From an uncultured Aquimarina sp. (GTDB taxonomy: Bacteria; Bacteroidota; Bacteroidia; Flavobacteriales; Flavobacteriaceae): 64,000 bases of DNA. The stretch is from positions 1-64,000 of the forward strand of contig CANLYR010000008.1 in assembly GCA_947495425.1 (NCBI GenBank), read 5' to 3'. Of this stretch, positions 44,358 through 53,859 are shown one piece after another. The translations under genes were made by a program, and so were the position numbers. Position 1 is the first letter of the stretch; every line of letters begins with the position of its first letter. The notes beneath the pieces were generated by a model. It had not been told where the DNA came from. It saw only the letters and a list, made by a program, of their open reading frames with translations, and did not search any database.

Positions 44358-45380
44358 ATGAACGAGAATCTAGATCCCACAAACGAAAATTTTTCAGGAG
44401 AAGACCTTGATATCGAAAGAGCGTTAAGGCCACTTGCCTTCGAGGATTTTGCTGGACAAGATCAGGTGCTAGAAAATTTAAAGATTTTTGTGCAAGCTGC
44501 AAATCTTAGAGATGAGGCTTTGGATCATACTCTATTTCATGGTCCTCCGGGTTTGGGGAAAACTACACTGGCACACATCTTAGCCAATGAATTGAGTGTC
44601 GGTATAAAAGTTACTTCGGGTCCTGTATTAGATAAACCAGGAGATTTAGCTGGGTTGTTAACTAACCTAGATGATCGAGATGTGCTTTTTATCGATGAGA
44701 TTCATCGTTTGAGTCCCATTGTTGAAGAATATTTGTATTCTGCAATGGAGGATTATAAAATCGATATTATGATCGAGAGTGGGCCAAATGCGCGTACCGT
44801 GCAGATCAATCTCAATCCTTTTACATTGGTAGGGGCAACCACACGCTCAGGGTTGCTTACAGCACCTATGAGAGCACGTTTCGGGATTCAATCTCGATTA
44901 CAGTATTATACCACAGAATTATTATCTACCATTGTAGAACGTAGTGCACATATTCTTAAAGTACCTATTACTATGGAAGCTGCTATCGAGATTGCAGGAC
45001 GAAGTAGAGGCACCCCAAGAATTGCTAATGCATTATTGCGTAGAGTACGTGATTTTGCTCAAATTAAAGGAAATGGAAAGATAGATATTGAAATTTCAAG
45101 ATTCGCTCTAAAAGCACTTAATGTAGATGCCCATGGCTTAGATGAGATGGATAATAAGATTCTAACGACTTTAATTGATAAGTTTAAAGGTGGCCCAGTT
45201 GGCATAACCACATTAGCTACTGCTGTTAGTGAAAGTGCAGAGACTATAGAAGAAGTATACGAACCATTTTTGATTCAACAAGGATTTATTATGCGCACGC
45301 CACGAGGTCGAGAAGTTACTGAAGCCGCATATAAACACTTAGGTAGAGTAAAAGGCGCTATACAAGGAGGGTTGTTTTAA
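44358..45380 (+). CDS. Holliday junction helicase subunit RuvB
   Basis: This 340-aa AAA+ motor drives branch migration with RuvA and RuvC. Walker [10 protein letters not shown] (about 61-69), Walker B FIDEIH (about 110), the sensor GATTRSGLL, and the arginine finger region MRARFG are all present. A C-terminal winged helix follows ([11 protein letters not shown]). The ATG at 44358 gives the standard N-terminus; a longer frame starting at 44319 is not needed. ruvA is in this window but about 11 kb away. Confidence 0.95.
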   Translation: MNENLDPTNENFSGEDLDIERALRPLAFEDFAGQDQVLENLKIFVQAANLRDEALDHTLFHGPPGLGKTTLAHILANELSVGIKVTSGPVLDKPGDLAGLLTNLDDRDVLFIDEIHRLSPIVEEYLYSAMEDYKIDIMIESGPNARTVQINLNPFTLVGATTRSGLLTAPMRARFGIQSRLQYYTTELLSTIVERSAHILKVPITMEAAIEIAGRSRGTPRIANALLRRVRDFAQIKGNGKIDIEISRFALKALNVDAHGLDEMDNKILTTLIDKFKGGPVGITTLATAVSESAETIEEVYEPFLIQQGFIMRTPRGREVTEAAYKHLGRVKGAIQGGLF

Positions 45381-45409
45381 CAGCTATAACTTAAATAATA
45401 TCATCAATC

Positions 45410-47425
45410 ATGAATAAATCATCAATATATACCGTAATGGTCATTATCTCACTGATTATTGTTTCCTGTCAAAAAGAAGCTAAAGAACCAGGTAAGCCTT
45501 ATAATGACTTAGTATATAATATATACATGGGAGGTAAACTTGCTGGATATCAAAAAAGCGCCATAGGAGAAGATGGGAGCTATTATTATACTTATGAGTA
45601 TAATGATAGAGGAAGAGGACCGAAAATTAATGAAAGAGTAACCCTAAATGAGGATGGCATAATTGTACATCATGAAATCTTTGGTCATAACTACCTTAAA
45701 GATACAGTTAATGAAATATTTAAGGTTGAGAATGGAATCGCAACGTGGAAAAGCAGTTCTGAAAATGGAGAAGTAAAGTTTGATAATGTCTCTTTTTTTT
45801 CTGCTATCAATAGTTCTTATGGAGTACAAGATTTATTAATTAAGAAGCTACTGGCATCAAGTGATAAAGAAGTAAAGCTTTTGCCAAGCGGTTCAATAAA
45901 GATAACTTCGATAGATACTCACATAATAAATGACTCAATCAATCTTAAATTATTAGAACTCTCAGGGCAATCTTTTACTCCAACATATGCTTGGATTGAC
46001 AAAAATGATAGATTTTTTGGGTATACATCTTCATGGTTTACATGCGTACAAAAAGGATATGACAGTATAGCAAAACAATTGCAGCCCATCCAAAAACAAA
46101 AAGAAGAACAATATTTGAAAAACCTTTCAAAATCTTTAGTCGAAATTCCGTCTGGGAAAATTCTTATAAAAAATGTAAAATTATTTGATGCTAATACTAA
46201 AAAGGTTAGATCAAATATGTTTGTCCTTCTCAATGGAGATAAGATAGAAAGGGTTTCTAATATAGAAATCAAAGAAAGTGATAATCTTCATATTATTGAT
46301 GGTTCAGGAAAGATGTTGTTGCCGGGATTGTTTGATATGCATACACACATTGATGAGACAGATGGAATTATGCAATTAGCTGCAGGAATTACATCTGTAA
46401 GAGATTTGGGAAATTCATCTAATTTGCCAGAATTAAAAGAGAATTTTGATACTAATAAGCTAGTAGGGCCAAGGATTTTGGTAATGAGCGGGTTTATCGA
46501 TAAAGCAGGGCCTTATGCAGGGCCAATTGGTACAATTATCAATAACCTTGAGGAAGGGATTAAAGCGATCGCAGATTATCATAATAAAGGATATAAGCAA
46601 ATTAAACTATATAGTTCTATCAATCCCGAGTGGGTTAAACCGTTGGCAAAAAAGGCTCATGAATTAGGCATGAGAGTAAGTGGGCATATTCCTGCATTTA
46701 TGATTGCCGAGCAAGCTATAAACAATGGATATGATGAAATACAGCATGTTAATATGTTAGCGTTAAATTTTCTATCAGATACCATAGATACAAGACAGCC
46801 GTTAAGGTTTACTATGGTGGCAGAGCATGGTCATAAGTTAGATTTTGAGTCAAGAGAATTTAAATCCTTTGTTAAATTACTAAAAGAAAAAGATATAGTC
46901 ATTGATCCAACAGTTTCTATTTTTGATGGAATGTTCACCGTAAAAGCAGGAGTAGTAAATCCGTCTTTTGCTACCATTTTAGATCGATTACCATTAAGCG
47001 TACAGAGAGGTTATTATTCTGGAGGACTTCCAATACCAGAAGGGAAAGAGCGACAGTATAAAGCTTCTTATGATAAGCTGTTAGGTATTGTAAATGAACT
47101 TTATAAAAATGGGGTTACGATTGTGCCAGGAACGGATTCAATGGCAGGGTTTGGATTACATACAGAATTAGAGAATTATGTAAAAGCAGGAATTCCAGCT
47201 TCAGAAGTTTTAAAAATAGCAACATCTGTTTCGGCAAAGGTTGCAGGAGTAGCAGAGCACTTAGGAACCATTGAAGAAGAAAAATTGGCCGATCTTATAT
47301 TGATAGATGGAGATCCTCTTGTTAATATTAGCGATATCAGAAAAGTAGAGCTCACTATTAAAAATGGAGTTATTTATACTCCAAAGAAATTATATGATGC
47401 AATAGGAGTGAAGCATTTTAGGTAA
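45410..47425 (+). CDS. Amidohydrolase family lipoprotein
   Basis: This 671-aa protein has a lipoprotein signal (IIVSC, about C20). Residues about 30-240 form an N-terminal domain of unknown type. Residues about 250-660 are an amidohydrolase TIM barrel with the metal ligands DMHTHID (about 308), later SGHIP, QHVN and GTDS. Such enzymes hydrolyse amide, ester or peptide bonds, and related secreted forms act as prolidase- or imidazolonepropionase-like enzymes; the substrate is not evident. It begins 29 bases after ruvB and precedes a P450 gene. Confidence 0.82.
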   Translation: MNKSSIYTVMVIISLIIVSCQKEAKEPGKPYNDLVYNIYMGGKLAGYQKSAIGEDGSYYYTYEYNDRGRGPKINERVTLNEDGIIVHHEIFGHNYLKDTVNEIFKVENGIATWKSSSENGEVKFDNVSFFSAINSSYGVQDLLIKKLLASSDKEVKLLPSGSIKITSIDTHIINDSINLKLLELSGQSFTPTYAWIDKNDRFFGYTSSWFTCVQKGYDSIAKQLQPIQKQKEEQYLKNLSKSLVEIPSGKILIKNVKLFDANTKKVRSNMFVLLNGDKIERVSNIEIKESDNLHIIDGSGKMLLPGLFDMHTHIDETDGIMQLAAGITSVRDLGNSSNLPELKENFDTNKLVGPRILVMSGFIDKAGPYAGPIGTIINNLEEGIKAIADYHNKGYKQIKLYSSINPEWVKPLAKKAHELGMRVSGHIPAFMIAEQAINNGYDEIQHVNMLALNFLSDTIDTRQPLRFTMVAEHGHKLDFESREFKSFVKLLKEKDIVIDPTVSIFDGMFTVKAGVVNPSFATILDRLPLSVQRGYYSGGLPIPEGKERQYKASYDKLLGIVNELYKNGVTIVPGTDSMAGFGLHTELENYVKAGIPASEVLKIATSVSAKVAGVAEHLGTIEEEKLADLILIDGDPLVNISDIRKVELTIKNGVIYTPKKLYDAIGVKHFR

Positions 47426-47456
47426 ATAACAATGTTATAAAGAATGAAGAGTATCA

Positions 47457-48782
47457 ATGAGTAGTATCCCCACAGTTTCATTTTTTGAAGTACTTAGAAA
47501 TGCTAGCCGCATTCTCAAGAACCCACTACCATTTCACAATAAGAATTTCGAGAAACACGGAGACTTATTTAGAGTTCAGTTAGGGTTTGGTAAAAGCGTA
47601 TTGTTTACAAGAGATAATGCGCTCGCAAAACACATGCTACAAGATCAACATCGCAAGTATTATAAATCAGAGCTACAAACCAAAGATCTTGGTCGCTATA
47701 TAGGTAAAGGGGTGCTGACCTCTAATGGAGAACATTGGTTGAGACAAAGAAGGCTAATCCAACCTGCATTTTATAAGAAAAAGCTTGATGTTATTGCCGA
47801 AACCATAAAAGAAGCTATAGATCAGCAACTATCAAAAATTCAACCTGGCGAAACAATAGATATCTTCCCATTAATGAATGATTTGGCATTTGATGTTGTT
47901 GCAAAGTCATTATTTAGTTATACCGATACCGGAAATACAATTGCCAGACTTCAATATATAACAGAACAAGTTCAAAAAGCGTTAATCAAGGAAATCAGGC
48001 AGCCCTACAAACGTTGGTGGTTCCATCTTAGCGGTCAGATTAAAAAAACACATGTGTTAAAAGTTGAAGTTCGAGATATTCTCAATACGATTATCGAAGA
48101 ACGTAAGGCATCCAACAAAACCTATGATGATCTTCTCGACATGCTTCTGGCATCTCGATACGAGGATGGATCAGCAATGGATAATGAGCAGCTGATTGAT
48201 GAAATTCTAATATTATTCGTTGCAGGTCATGAAACAACATCTAATGCATTGTCTTTTTCAATAACCTTGTTAGCGATGCATCCCAAAATTCAGGAGCAGG
48301 TATATACTGAAATCACGGCCTCTTCACAAGAAACCCTCTCCCTGATGGAGCAATTTGCAAAAAGTCAATACACTAAACAATGTATTGAGGAAGCCATGCG
48401 ATTGTATCCACCAGTATATTTTTCTGATCGTGAAGCTATAGAAAATGATGAATATAAAGGGATTTCATTGCCCAAAAAAACTACGGTACTCATTTCATTC
48501 TTTGAAATACACAGGCATAAAAAGTTCTGGAAAAATCCTTCAAAATTTGATCCGGATAGATTTGATCCAAAATATAAAAAAGAATATGCAGATTGGTATT
48601 ATCCATTTGGAGCAGGACCGAGAATGTGTGTAGGCAGCAATTTTGCTATGTACGAAATGATAGTTACTATCTGTAAGTTAGTAAAAAAATATAAAATCAC
48701 TACCGATATTGATGCCATAGAAATTAAACCTTTGATTACCTTAAAACCCTCAAATACTAAAGTAAAATTTATATCGCGGTAA
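47457..48782 (+). CDS. Cytochrome P450
   Basis: This 441-aa monooxygenase has no membrane anchor. The conserved features are present: the C-helix WLRQRR, the I-helix oxygen-activating motif AGHETTS (about 256-262), the K-helix E-x-x-R in EEAMR, and the heme loop [10 protein letters not shown] with the ligand Cys at about 390. It will need separate ferredoxin-type partners, none of which lie nearby. The substrate is unknown; fatty acids or terpenoids are usual for similar soluble bacterial P450s. It lies 8 bases before queG. Confidence 0.92.
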   Translation: MSSIPTVSFFEVLRNASRILKNPLPFHNKNFEKHGDLFRVQLGFGKSVLFTRDNALAKHMLQDQHRKYYKSELQTKDLGRYIGKGVLTSNGEHWLRQRRLIQPAFYKKKLDVIAETIKEAIDQQLSKIQPGETIDIFPLMNDLAFDVVAKSLFSYTDTGNTIARLQYITEQVQKALIKEIRQPYKRWWFHLSGQIKKTHVLKVEVRDILNTIIEERKASNKTYDDLLDMLLASRYEDGSAMDNEQLIDEILILFVAGHETTSNALSFSITLLAMHPKIQEQVYTEITASSQETLSLMEQFAKSQYTKQCIEEAMRLYPPVYFSDREAIENDEYKGISLPKKTTVLISFFEIHRHKKFWKNPSKFDPDRFDPKYKKEYADWYYPFGAGPRMCVGSNFAMYEMIVTICKLVKKYKITTDIDAIEIKPLITLKPSNTKVKFISR

Positions 48783-48789
48783 TCTTTGT

Positions 48790-49716
48790 ATGAATTTGAA
48801 AGCAACCTATACCAAACAAATTAAAACTGAAGCCAAGCGTCTTGGTTTTTTGTCTTGTGGTATAAGTAAAGCAGAATTTTTAGAGCAAGAAGCCCCACGA
48901 TTAGAGAAATGGTTAAAACAAAACATGCATGGTGAAATGCAGTACATGGAAAATCACTTTGATAAGCGTTTAGACCCTACTAAATTAGTTAATGATGCAA
49001 AAAGTGTGATTTCTGTATTGCTCAATTACTTCCCTTCAGAAGAACAGCACGACCCCGAAGCTCCCAAAATATCTAAATACGCATATGGAACCGACTACCA
49101 TTTTGTGATTAAGGATAAGTTGAAACAATTACTCCATTATATTCAAGAAGAAATAGGGGAGGTACACGGGCGAGCTTTTGTAGATTCTGCTCCGGTGTTG
49201 GATAAAGCCTGGGCGGCAAAAAGTGGCTTAGGTTGGATTGGTAAAAATAGTAACCTCCTCACACAACAAGTAGGCTCATTTTATTTTATTGCAGAACTGA
49301 TCGTCGATCTGGATTTAGATTATGATATGCCAGTTACCGACCATTGTGGCACCTGTACAGCCTGTATAGATGCTTGTCCGACGCAAGCGATTGTTGATCC
49401 TTATGTGGTCGATGGTAGTAAATGTATTTCCTATTTTACAATTGAACTCAAAGAAGAAATTCCAAACAGCTATCAAGGCAAGTTTGATAATTGGATGTTT
49501 GGTTGTGATGTCTGTCAGGATGTGTGTCCATGGAATAGTTTTTCGAAGCCACATAATGAACCCTTATTTAATCCTAAACCAGAATTGTTGGAGATGACTA
49601 AAAAAGATTGGGAAGAAATCACCCAAGACGTATTTTCAAGGATTTTTCAGAAATCTGCGGTGAAGCGAACTAAGTTTTCCGGACTAAATAGAAACATTAG
49701 ATTTTTAAAGGATTAA
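48790..49716 (+). CDS. Epoxyqueuosine reductase QueG
   Basis: QueG carries out the last step of queuosine synthesis in tRNA, reducing epoxyqueuosine with a cobalamin cofactor and two [4Fe-4S] clusters. The 308-aa protein has an N-terminal cobalamin-binding region (with [20 protein letters not shown]) and two ferredoxin-like cysteine motifs: [12 protein letters not shown] (from about 187) and [10 protein letters not shown] (from about 239). The family's C-terminal HEAT-like part found in E. coli is absent, which is common in Bacteroidota. Confidence 0.93.
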   Translation: MNLKATYTKQIKTEAKRLGFLSCGISKAEFLEQEAPRLEKWLKQNMHGEMQYMENHFDKRLDPTKLVNDAKSVISVLLNYFPSEEQHDPEAPKISKYAYGTDYHFVIKDKLKQLLHYIQEEIGEVHGRAFVDSAPVLDKAWAAKSGLGWIGKNSNLLTQQVGSFYFIAELIVDLDLDYDMPVTDHCGTCTACIDACPTQAIVDPYVVDGSKCISYFTIELKEEIPNSYQGKFDNWMFGCDVCQDVCPWNSFSKPHNEPLFNPKPELLEMTKKDWEEITQDVFSRIFQKSAVKRTKFSGLNRNIRFLKD

Positions 49717-49739
49717 TGATTTTTGTTGAAAATTTAATA

Positions 49740-49755
49740 ATACAAACGTTTGTAT
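49740..49755. promoter_or_regulatory. 16-bp palindrome, LacI-type operator candidate
   Basis: ATACAAACGTTTGTAT is a perfect 16-base palindrome centred on CG. It has the form of operators bound by LacI-family sugar regulators. It lies about 170 bases upstream of the symporter start and could control the symporter and trehalase genes. No regulator gene is nearby. Confidence 0.5.
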
Positions 49756-49926
49756 ATTAGATTTTAACGTTTTCGATTCCTAAAAACCTACTAATTTTAT
49801 GATAATCTTGTATATTCAACCAGATTTTTAACATAAAACGAATAATTTTAGTTTTTAAAGTTGCTCCCCAAGTCCCTTTTCTTTAAAAACATATAACCTT
49901 AAGGTTTAGCACAAAATACTTCACAC

Positions 49927-51645
49927 ATGAATGAGTTATCGTATATTGACATTGGCGTCATTGTAGTTTATTTGATAGGGATTATTATCTATGGAATATC
50001 AAAATCTAAAAGAGAAAGTTCTGAAGATTATTTTTTAGGAGGAAGAACAATGACCTGGCCTATTGTTGGGATTGCATTATTCTCTGCTAATATTTCGAGC
50101 TCTACATTAGTTGGGTTAGCATCGGATGCATATCAGACAAATATTAATGTTTACAACTACGAGTGGTTTGCTGTAGTTGTTTTGATCTTTTTTGCAATCT
50201 TCTTTTTACCTTTTTATCTAAGATCTGGGGTGTACACCATGCCTGAATTTTTAGAAAGACGATATGATAGTAGATCCAGATATTACTTTTCTTTTATTAC
50301 TGTAGTAGGTAATATTTTAGTAGATACTGCAGCAGGATTGTATGTTGGTAAAATTGTTTTAACATTATTATTCCCCTCTTTAGACTCGACACTAATTCTG
50401 ATAATTCTTGCTGTTGCGGCAGCGGCATATACAATCCCAGGAGGATTAAATGCTGTAATTCAAACCGAGGTTATTCAGGCTATTTTATTGATTCTGGGCT
50501 CATGCTTGCTTACATATTTTGCGTTTGATCAATTGGGAGGAGGCTGGTCGGGCATGATGGCAAAATTAGACGGGATGTTATCTGCTGGTGAAGTTAATTT
50601 TGGAGATCGAGCATCTGAAGGGAAATTTATACCTAAAAATTCTGACGAAGTGTTTAGTTTGGTTCGACCTAGTAATGACGAATTTATGCCCTGGTGGGGG
50701 TTACTAACAGGGGTTCCATTGTTGGGATTCTATTTTTGGGCAAACAATCAGTTTATGGTACAGCGTGTGCTAGGAGCCAAAGATTTGAATCACGGTCGAT
50801 GGGGTGCGCTATTTGCAGGCTTACTCAAATTACCTGTGATCTTTATTATGGTTGTACCTGGAGTTTTAGCATTATTATTATTTAGCACTTTAGATATTTC
50901 AGGGCTTAATTATGAATTGACCAATGGCACAGTATGTAATAATCTGGCTGATTGCCCAAACTTAACCTACCCCGTATTGTTGTTCCAGTTGTTACCGGTA
51001 GGAGTTTTAGGTTTGGTGGTGGCAGGTTTGATGGCTGCAATGATGTCGTCGGTCTCAGCAACATTTAATTCGGCTTCTACATTAGTAACTATGGATTTTG
51101 TGAAGCAGTTAAGACCCGAACTCACTAGTAAACAACTAGTAAGAGTTGGACAAATCACGACTATTATCTTAGTTGTATTAGCAGTATCCTGGGTTCCATT
51201 TATAGAAAGTGTAAGTGATTCATTATGGACGTATTTACAACTAGTAATTGCGTATACCTGTCCTCCGGCAGTTTCAACCTTTATTTTGGGTATGTTTTGG
51301 AAACGAGCAAATGGCAATGGTTCGATTGTAAGTTTATTAATAGGGTTCTCTTTGGCAATTTTAATGATACTCTCACAAACTTTTGATTGGGTGCCCGAAG
51401 TAAATGAGCTTCATTTCTTAGCAAAAGCAACTTGGTTATTTGTAATATGTGTTGTAATTCATGTCATAGTGAGTTTGATATCGAAACCACAATCAGAACA
51501 GCAGATCAAAGAATATACATATAAGAAAGAAATGTTTTCAGAAGAATCCAAAGAACTTGCGCTATTGCCATGGTATAAAAACTATAGAACATTATCGGTG
51601 ATTCTTTTAATTATTACTACTATTGTTGTAGGTTTCTTTTGGTAA
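49927..51645 (+). CDS. Sodium/solute symporter (SSS family, likely sugar)
   Basis: This 572-aa protein has about 13-14 membrane helices, with the SSS-family LeuT-like fold. Typical segments are an early GGRTMTWP, and the sodium-related MSSVSATFNSAST in the TM8 region. The family brings sugars, amino acids or vitamins into the cell with sodium. The gene is followed after 15 bases by a trehalase, so its likely substrate is glucose or trehalose set free by that enzyme. It is the first gene of the pair and lies downstream of a CG-centred palindrome. Confidence 0.9.
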   Translation: MNELSYIDIGVIVVYLIGIIIYGISKSKRESSEDYFLGGRTMTWPIVGIALFSANISSSTLVGLASDAYQTNINVYNYEWFAVVVLIFFAIFFLPFYLRSGVYTMPEFLERRYDSRSRYYFSFITVVGNILVDTAAGLYVGKIVLTLLFPSLDSTLILIILAVAAAAYTIPGGLNAVIQTEVIQAILLILGSCLLTYFAFDQLGGGWSGMMAKLDGMLSAGEVNFGDRASEGKFIPKNSDEVFSLVRPSNDEFMPWWGLLTGVPLLGFYFWANNQFMVQRVLGAKDLNHGRWGALFAGLLKLPVIFIMVVPGVLALLLFSTLDISGLNYELTNGTVCNNLADCPNLTYPVLLFQLLPVGVLGLVVAGLMAAMMSSVSATFNSASTLVTMDFVKQLRPELTSKQLVRVGQITTIILVVLAVSWVPFIESVSDSLWTYLQLVIAYTCPPAVSTFILGMFWKRANGNGSIVSLLIGFSLAILMILSQTFDWVPEVNELHFLAKATWLFVICVVIHVIVSLISKPQSEQQIKEYTYKKEMFSEESKELALLPWYKNYRTLSVILLIITTIVVGFFW

Positions 51646-51660
51646 CATAAAGTAAATATT

Positions 51661-53589
51661 ATGAGTAAGAAAAAGATCGGTTTCCAATTTCTTATAACGT
51701 TTATAGTGTTTTGGGTGGTGGTAAGCTGCCAAAACAAAAATCAAGCACAGATAGATTATACGCTTACATTGGAAAATTTAATCAATCAAGAAGATACCGA
51801 TGGAGATAAGAAGATAACCATTGAGGATAAAGGACCTAAGAAATTTACTTTTGTAGATTTAAATGGTAAACCTCATGTTGTAGAAGGCACCTATCACCTG
51901 TCTAATCTACTTCAGGAATTAGCCATAGTAAAAGAAGGAGATACCATATCTGTAGATCGAATAACCGAAGCGCCCTCAGACCGTATTTCCCGATTAATCA
52001 AAACTCGATTTTGGGATAACCTTACCCGGTCTATTGATAAGGATGGTTTGCAAAAAGTTCTTGAGGATACCAAATCTAATTCAGATTCACTACGACTATA
52101 TATTCCCTTCAATGATAAAGAAGCAATTGCATATTTTAAGCCTTTAGAGGCTGAAATTAAAAAACTGAAGGTTGGCATTCTTCCCGAAGAGATCACACCA
52201 ACATATGTAAAAACCTTAAACGATACCCCTGGTATTTTAAATCTTGCACATACTACCGAAAATAAACAATATAAAGGTACGCCATTTGTAGTACCAGGAG
52301 GAAGATTTAATGAAATGTATGGTTGGGATAGTTATTTTGAGTCTGTAGGACTATTAATCGATGGTAGAGAAGATTTAGCAATGGCGATGGCGGATAATTT
52401 TGGATATCAGATACAACATTACGGAAAAATATTAAATGCCAATAGAAGCTATTATCTTACGCGAACTCAACCACCGTTTTTTAGTTCTTTACTCAAAGAA
52501 ATATATCAGAATAAACCAAAAGTTTCTTTAGCTTGGCTTGCAAATAATTTAAAAATGGTCATAAAAGAATATGAAACGGTGTGGATGAAAGAAGGGAAAC
52601 GTCTAACTAATACAGGGCTAAATCGGTTTTATGCCGAAGGAATAGGCATACCACCAGAAACAGAAGAAGGACATTTTGATTTTGTATTAAAAGAATATGC
52701 TGATAAACACAAGCCTGATTTCAAATCTTTTAAAGTGATGTATCAGGATGGTAGGATTAAAGATAAAGAACTGGATCAATACTTTATCCATGATCGGTCT
52801 ATGAGAGAAAGTGGTCATGATACCTCTAATCGTTTGGATAATATATGTGCAGATCTAAATACAGTTGGGTTGAATAGCTTGCTATACAAATATGAAACTG
52901 ATATAGCTTATCTGATTAAGAATGTTTTTGATAATAGTTTTGAAGTAAATGATACCAAGTACACTGCAGGATTTTGGCTAGCAAAAGCAGAACAGCGTAA
53001 AAAACTAATGAATACGTTGATGTGGAATGAAGAACATGCCGTTTTCTATGATTATAATTTCGTCACCCAGAAACAGGTTTTGATTGAATCAGCTACGAAT
53101 TATTATCCCCTCTGGGCGGGTATCTGTTCCAAAGAACAGGCGTCTTCTTTAGTAAAAAGTCTATTCAAAAACCTTGTTCAAAAAGGAGGTATCGCAGGCA
53201 CAACTGATATTGCTGATAAAACAAATAGAAACGCTCCTCAACGCCAATGGGATTTTCCTAATGGCTGGGCACCACACCAAATGATGCTCTGGCGCGGATT
53301 GCGTGAGTATGGGTATGATAAAGAAGCCCAGGAATTAGCATACAGATGGCTTTGGATGATTACTAAAAATGCAGTACAGTATAATGGAACAATACCCGAA
53401 AAGTACGATGTCGTAAAATGTACGCATAAAGTATATGCAGAATATGGTAATGTCGGAACCGATTTTGATTATATAACGCCTAGTGGTTTTGGTTGGATGA
53501 ACGCCTCGTATCAGTTAGGATTACGTTTTTTAGAAAGAAGCCAGATAGATAGCCTTAATACATTAATAGATCCTGATGAAATTTTTTAA
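51661..53589 (+). CDS. Trehalase (GH37), lipoprotein
   Basis: This 642-aa enzyme cleaves trehalose to two glucose. A lipoprotein signal (VVSC) sends it to the envelope. An N-terminal region includes a calcium-loop-like DTDGDKKITIED. The GH37 domain has signature 1, PGGRFNEMYGWDSYF (from about 212), and signature 2, QWDFPNGWAP. The neighbouring symporter would take up the product. The gene is longer than E. coli TreA mainly because of its N-terminal extension. Confidence 0.93.
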   Translation: MSKKKIGFQFLITFIVFWVVVSCQNKNQAQIDYTLTLENLINQEDTDGDKKITIEDKGPKKFTFVDLNGKPHVVEGTYHLSNLLQELAIVKEGDTISVDRITEAPSDRISRLIKTRFWDNLTRSIDKDGLQKVLEDTKSNSDSLRLYIPFNDKEAIAYFKPLEAEIKKLKVGILPEEITPTYVKTLNDTPGILNLAHTTENKQYKGTPFVVPGGRFNEMYGWDSYFESVGLLIDGREDLAMAMADNFGYQIQHYGKILNANRSYYLTRTQPPFFSSLLKEIYQNKPKVSLAWLANNLKMVIKEYETVWMKEGKRLTNTGLNRFYAEGIGIPPETEEGHFDFVLKEYADKHKPDFKSFKVMYQDGRIKDKELDQYFIHDRSMRESGHDTSNRLDNICADLNTVGLNSLLYKYETDIAYLIKNVFDNSFEVNDTKYTAGFWLAKAEQRKKLMNTLMWNEEHAVFYDYNFVTQKQVLIESATNYYPLWAGICSKEQASSLVKSLFKNLVQKGGIAGTTDIADKTNRNAPQRQWDFPNGWAPHQMMLWRGLREYGYDKEAQELAYRWLWMITKNAVQYNGTIPEKYDVVKCTHKVYAEYGNVGTDFDYITPSGFGWMNASYQLGLRFLERSQIDSLNTLIDPDEIF

Positions 53590-53686
53590 AAACAATCAAA
53601 TCACTATTAATTCATTAATATAATCGTTAAAAATTTCATTTTTTTTTGTGATTCCTGATTTTTTAGAAGATTACAGGCTTTATATT

Positions 53687-53715
53687 TTTGCATCTCAGAC
53701 AGAGGTGTACCTTTG
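53687..53715 (+). promoter_or_regulatory. Promoter of maeB
   Basis: TTTG (53687-53690), 17 bases, then TACCTTTG (53708-53715) is a good Bacteroidota promoter. The downstream box lies inside the inverted repeat TGTAC-CTTT-GTACA (53707-53720), where a repressor could bind. Expected start is near 53722. Confidence 0.65.
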
Positions 53716-53724
53716 TACATATAA

Positions 53725-53756
53725 TCAAAACCATCATAACATTATGATGGTTTTGA
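53725..53756 (+). other. Leader hairpin of maeB
   Basis: TCAAAACCATCATAA (53725-53739) is the exact reverse complement of TTATGATGGTTTTGA (53742-53756), giving a near-continuous stem. It would stand at the very 5' end of the maeB transcript, about 100 bases before the start codon. There is no strong T run, so a role in RNA stability or regulation is as likely as termination. Confidence 0.55.
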
Positions 53757-53859
53757 TGTTTAGTTTTAAAAGACTAAAATGAATCTGATTTCTAGGCATT
53801 TTTATTGCCTGGTTTCGTTTAAGAATTATGATATAATCACACATTTATCTTGATTTAGT

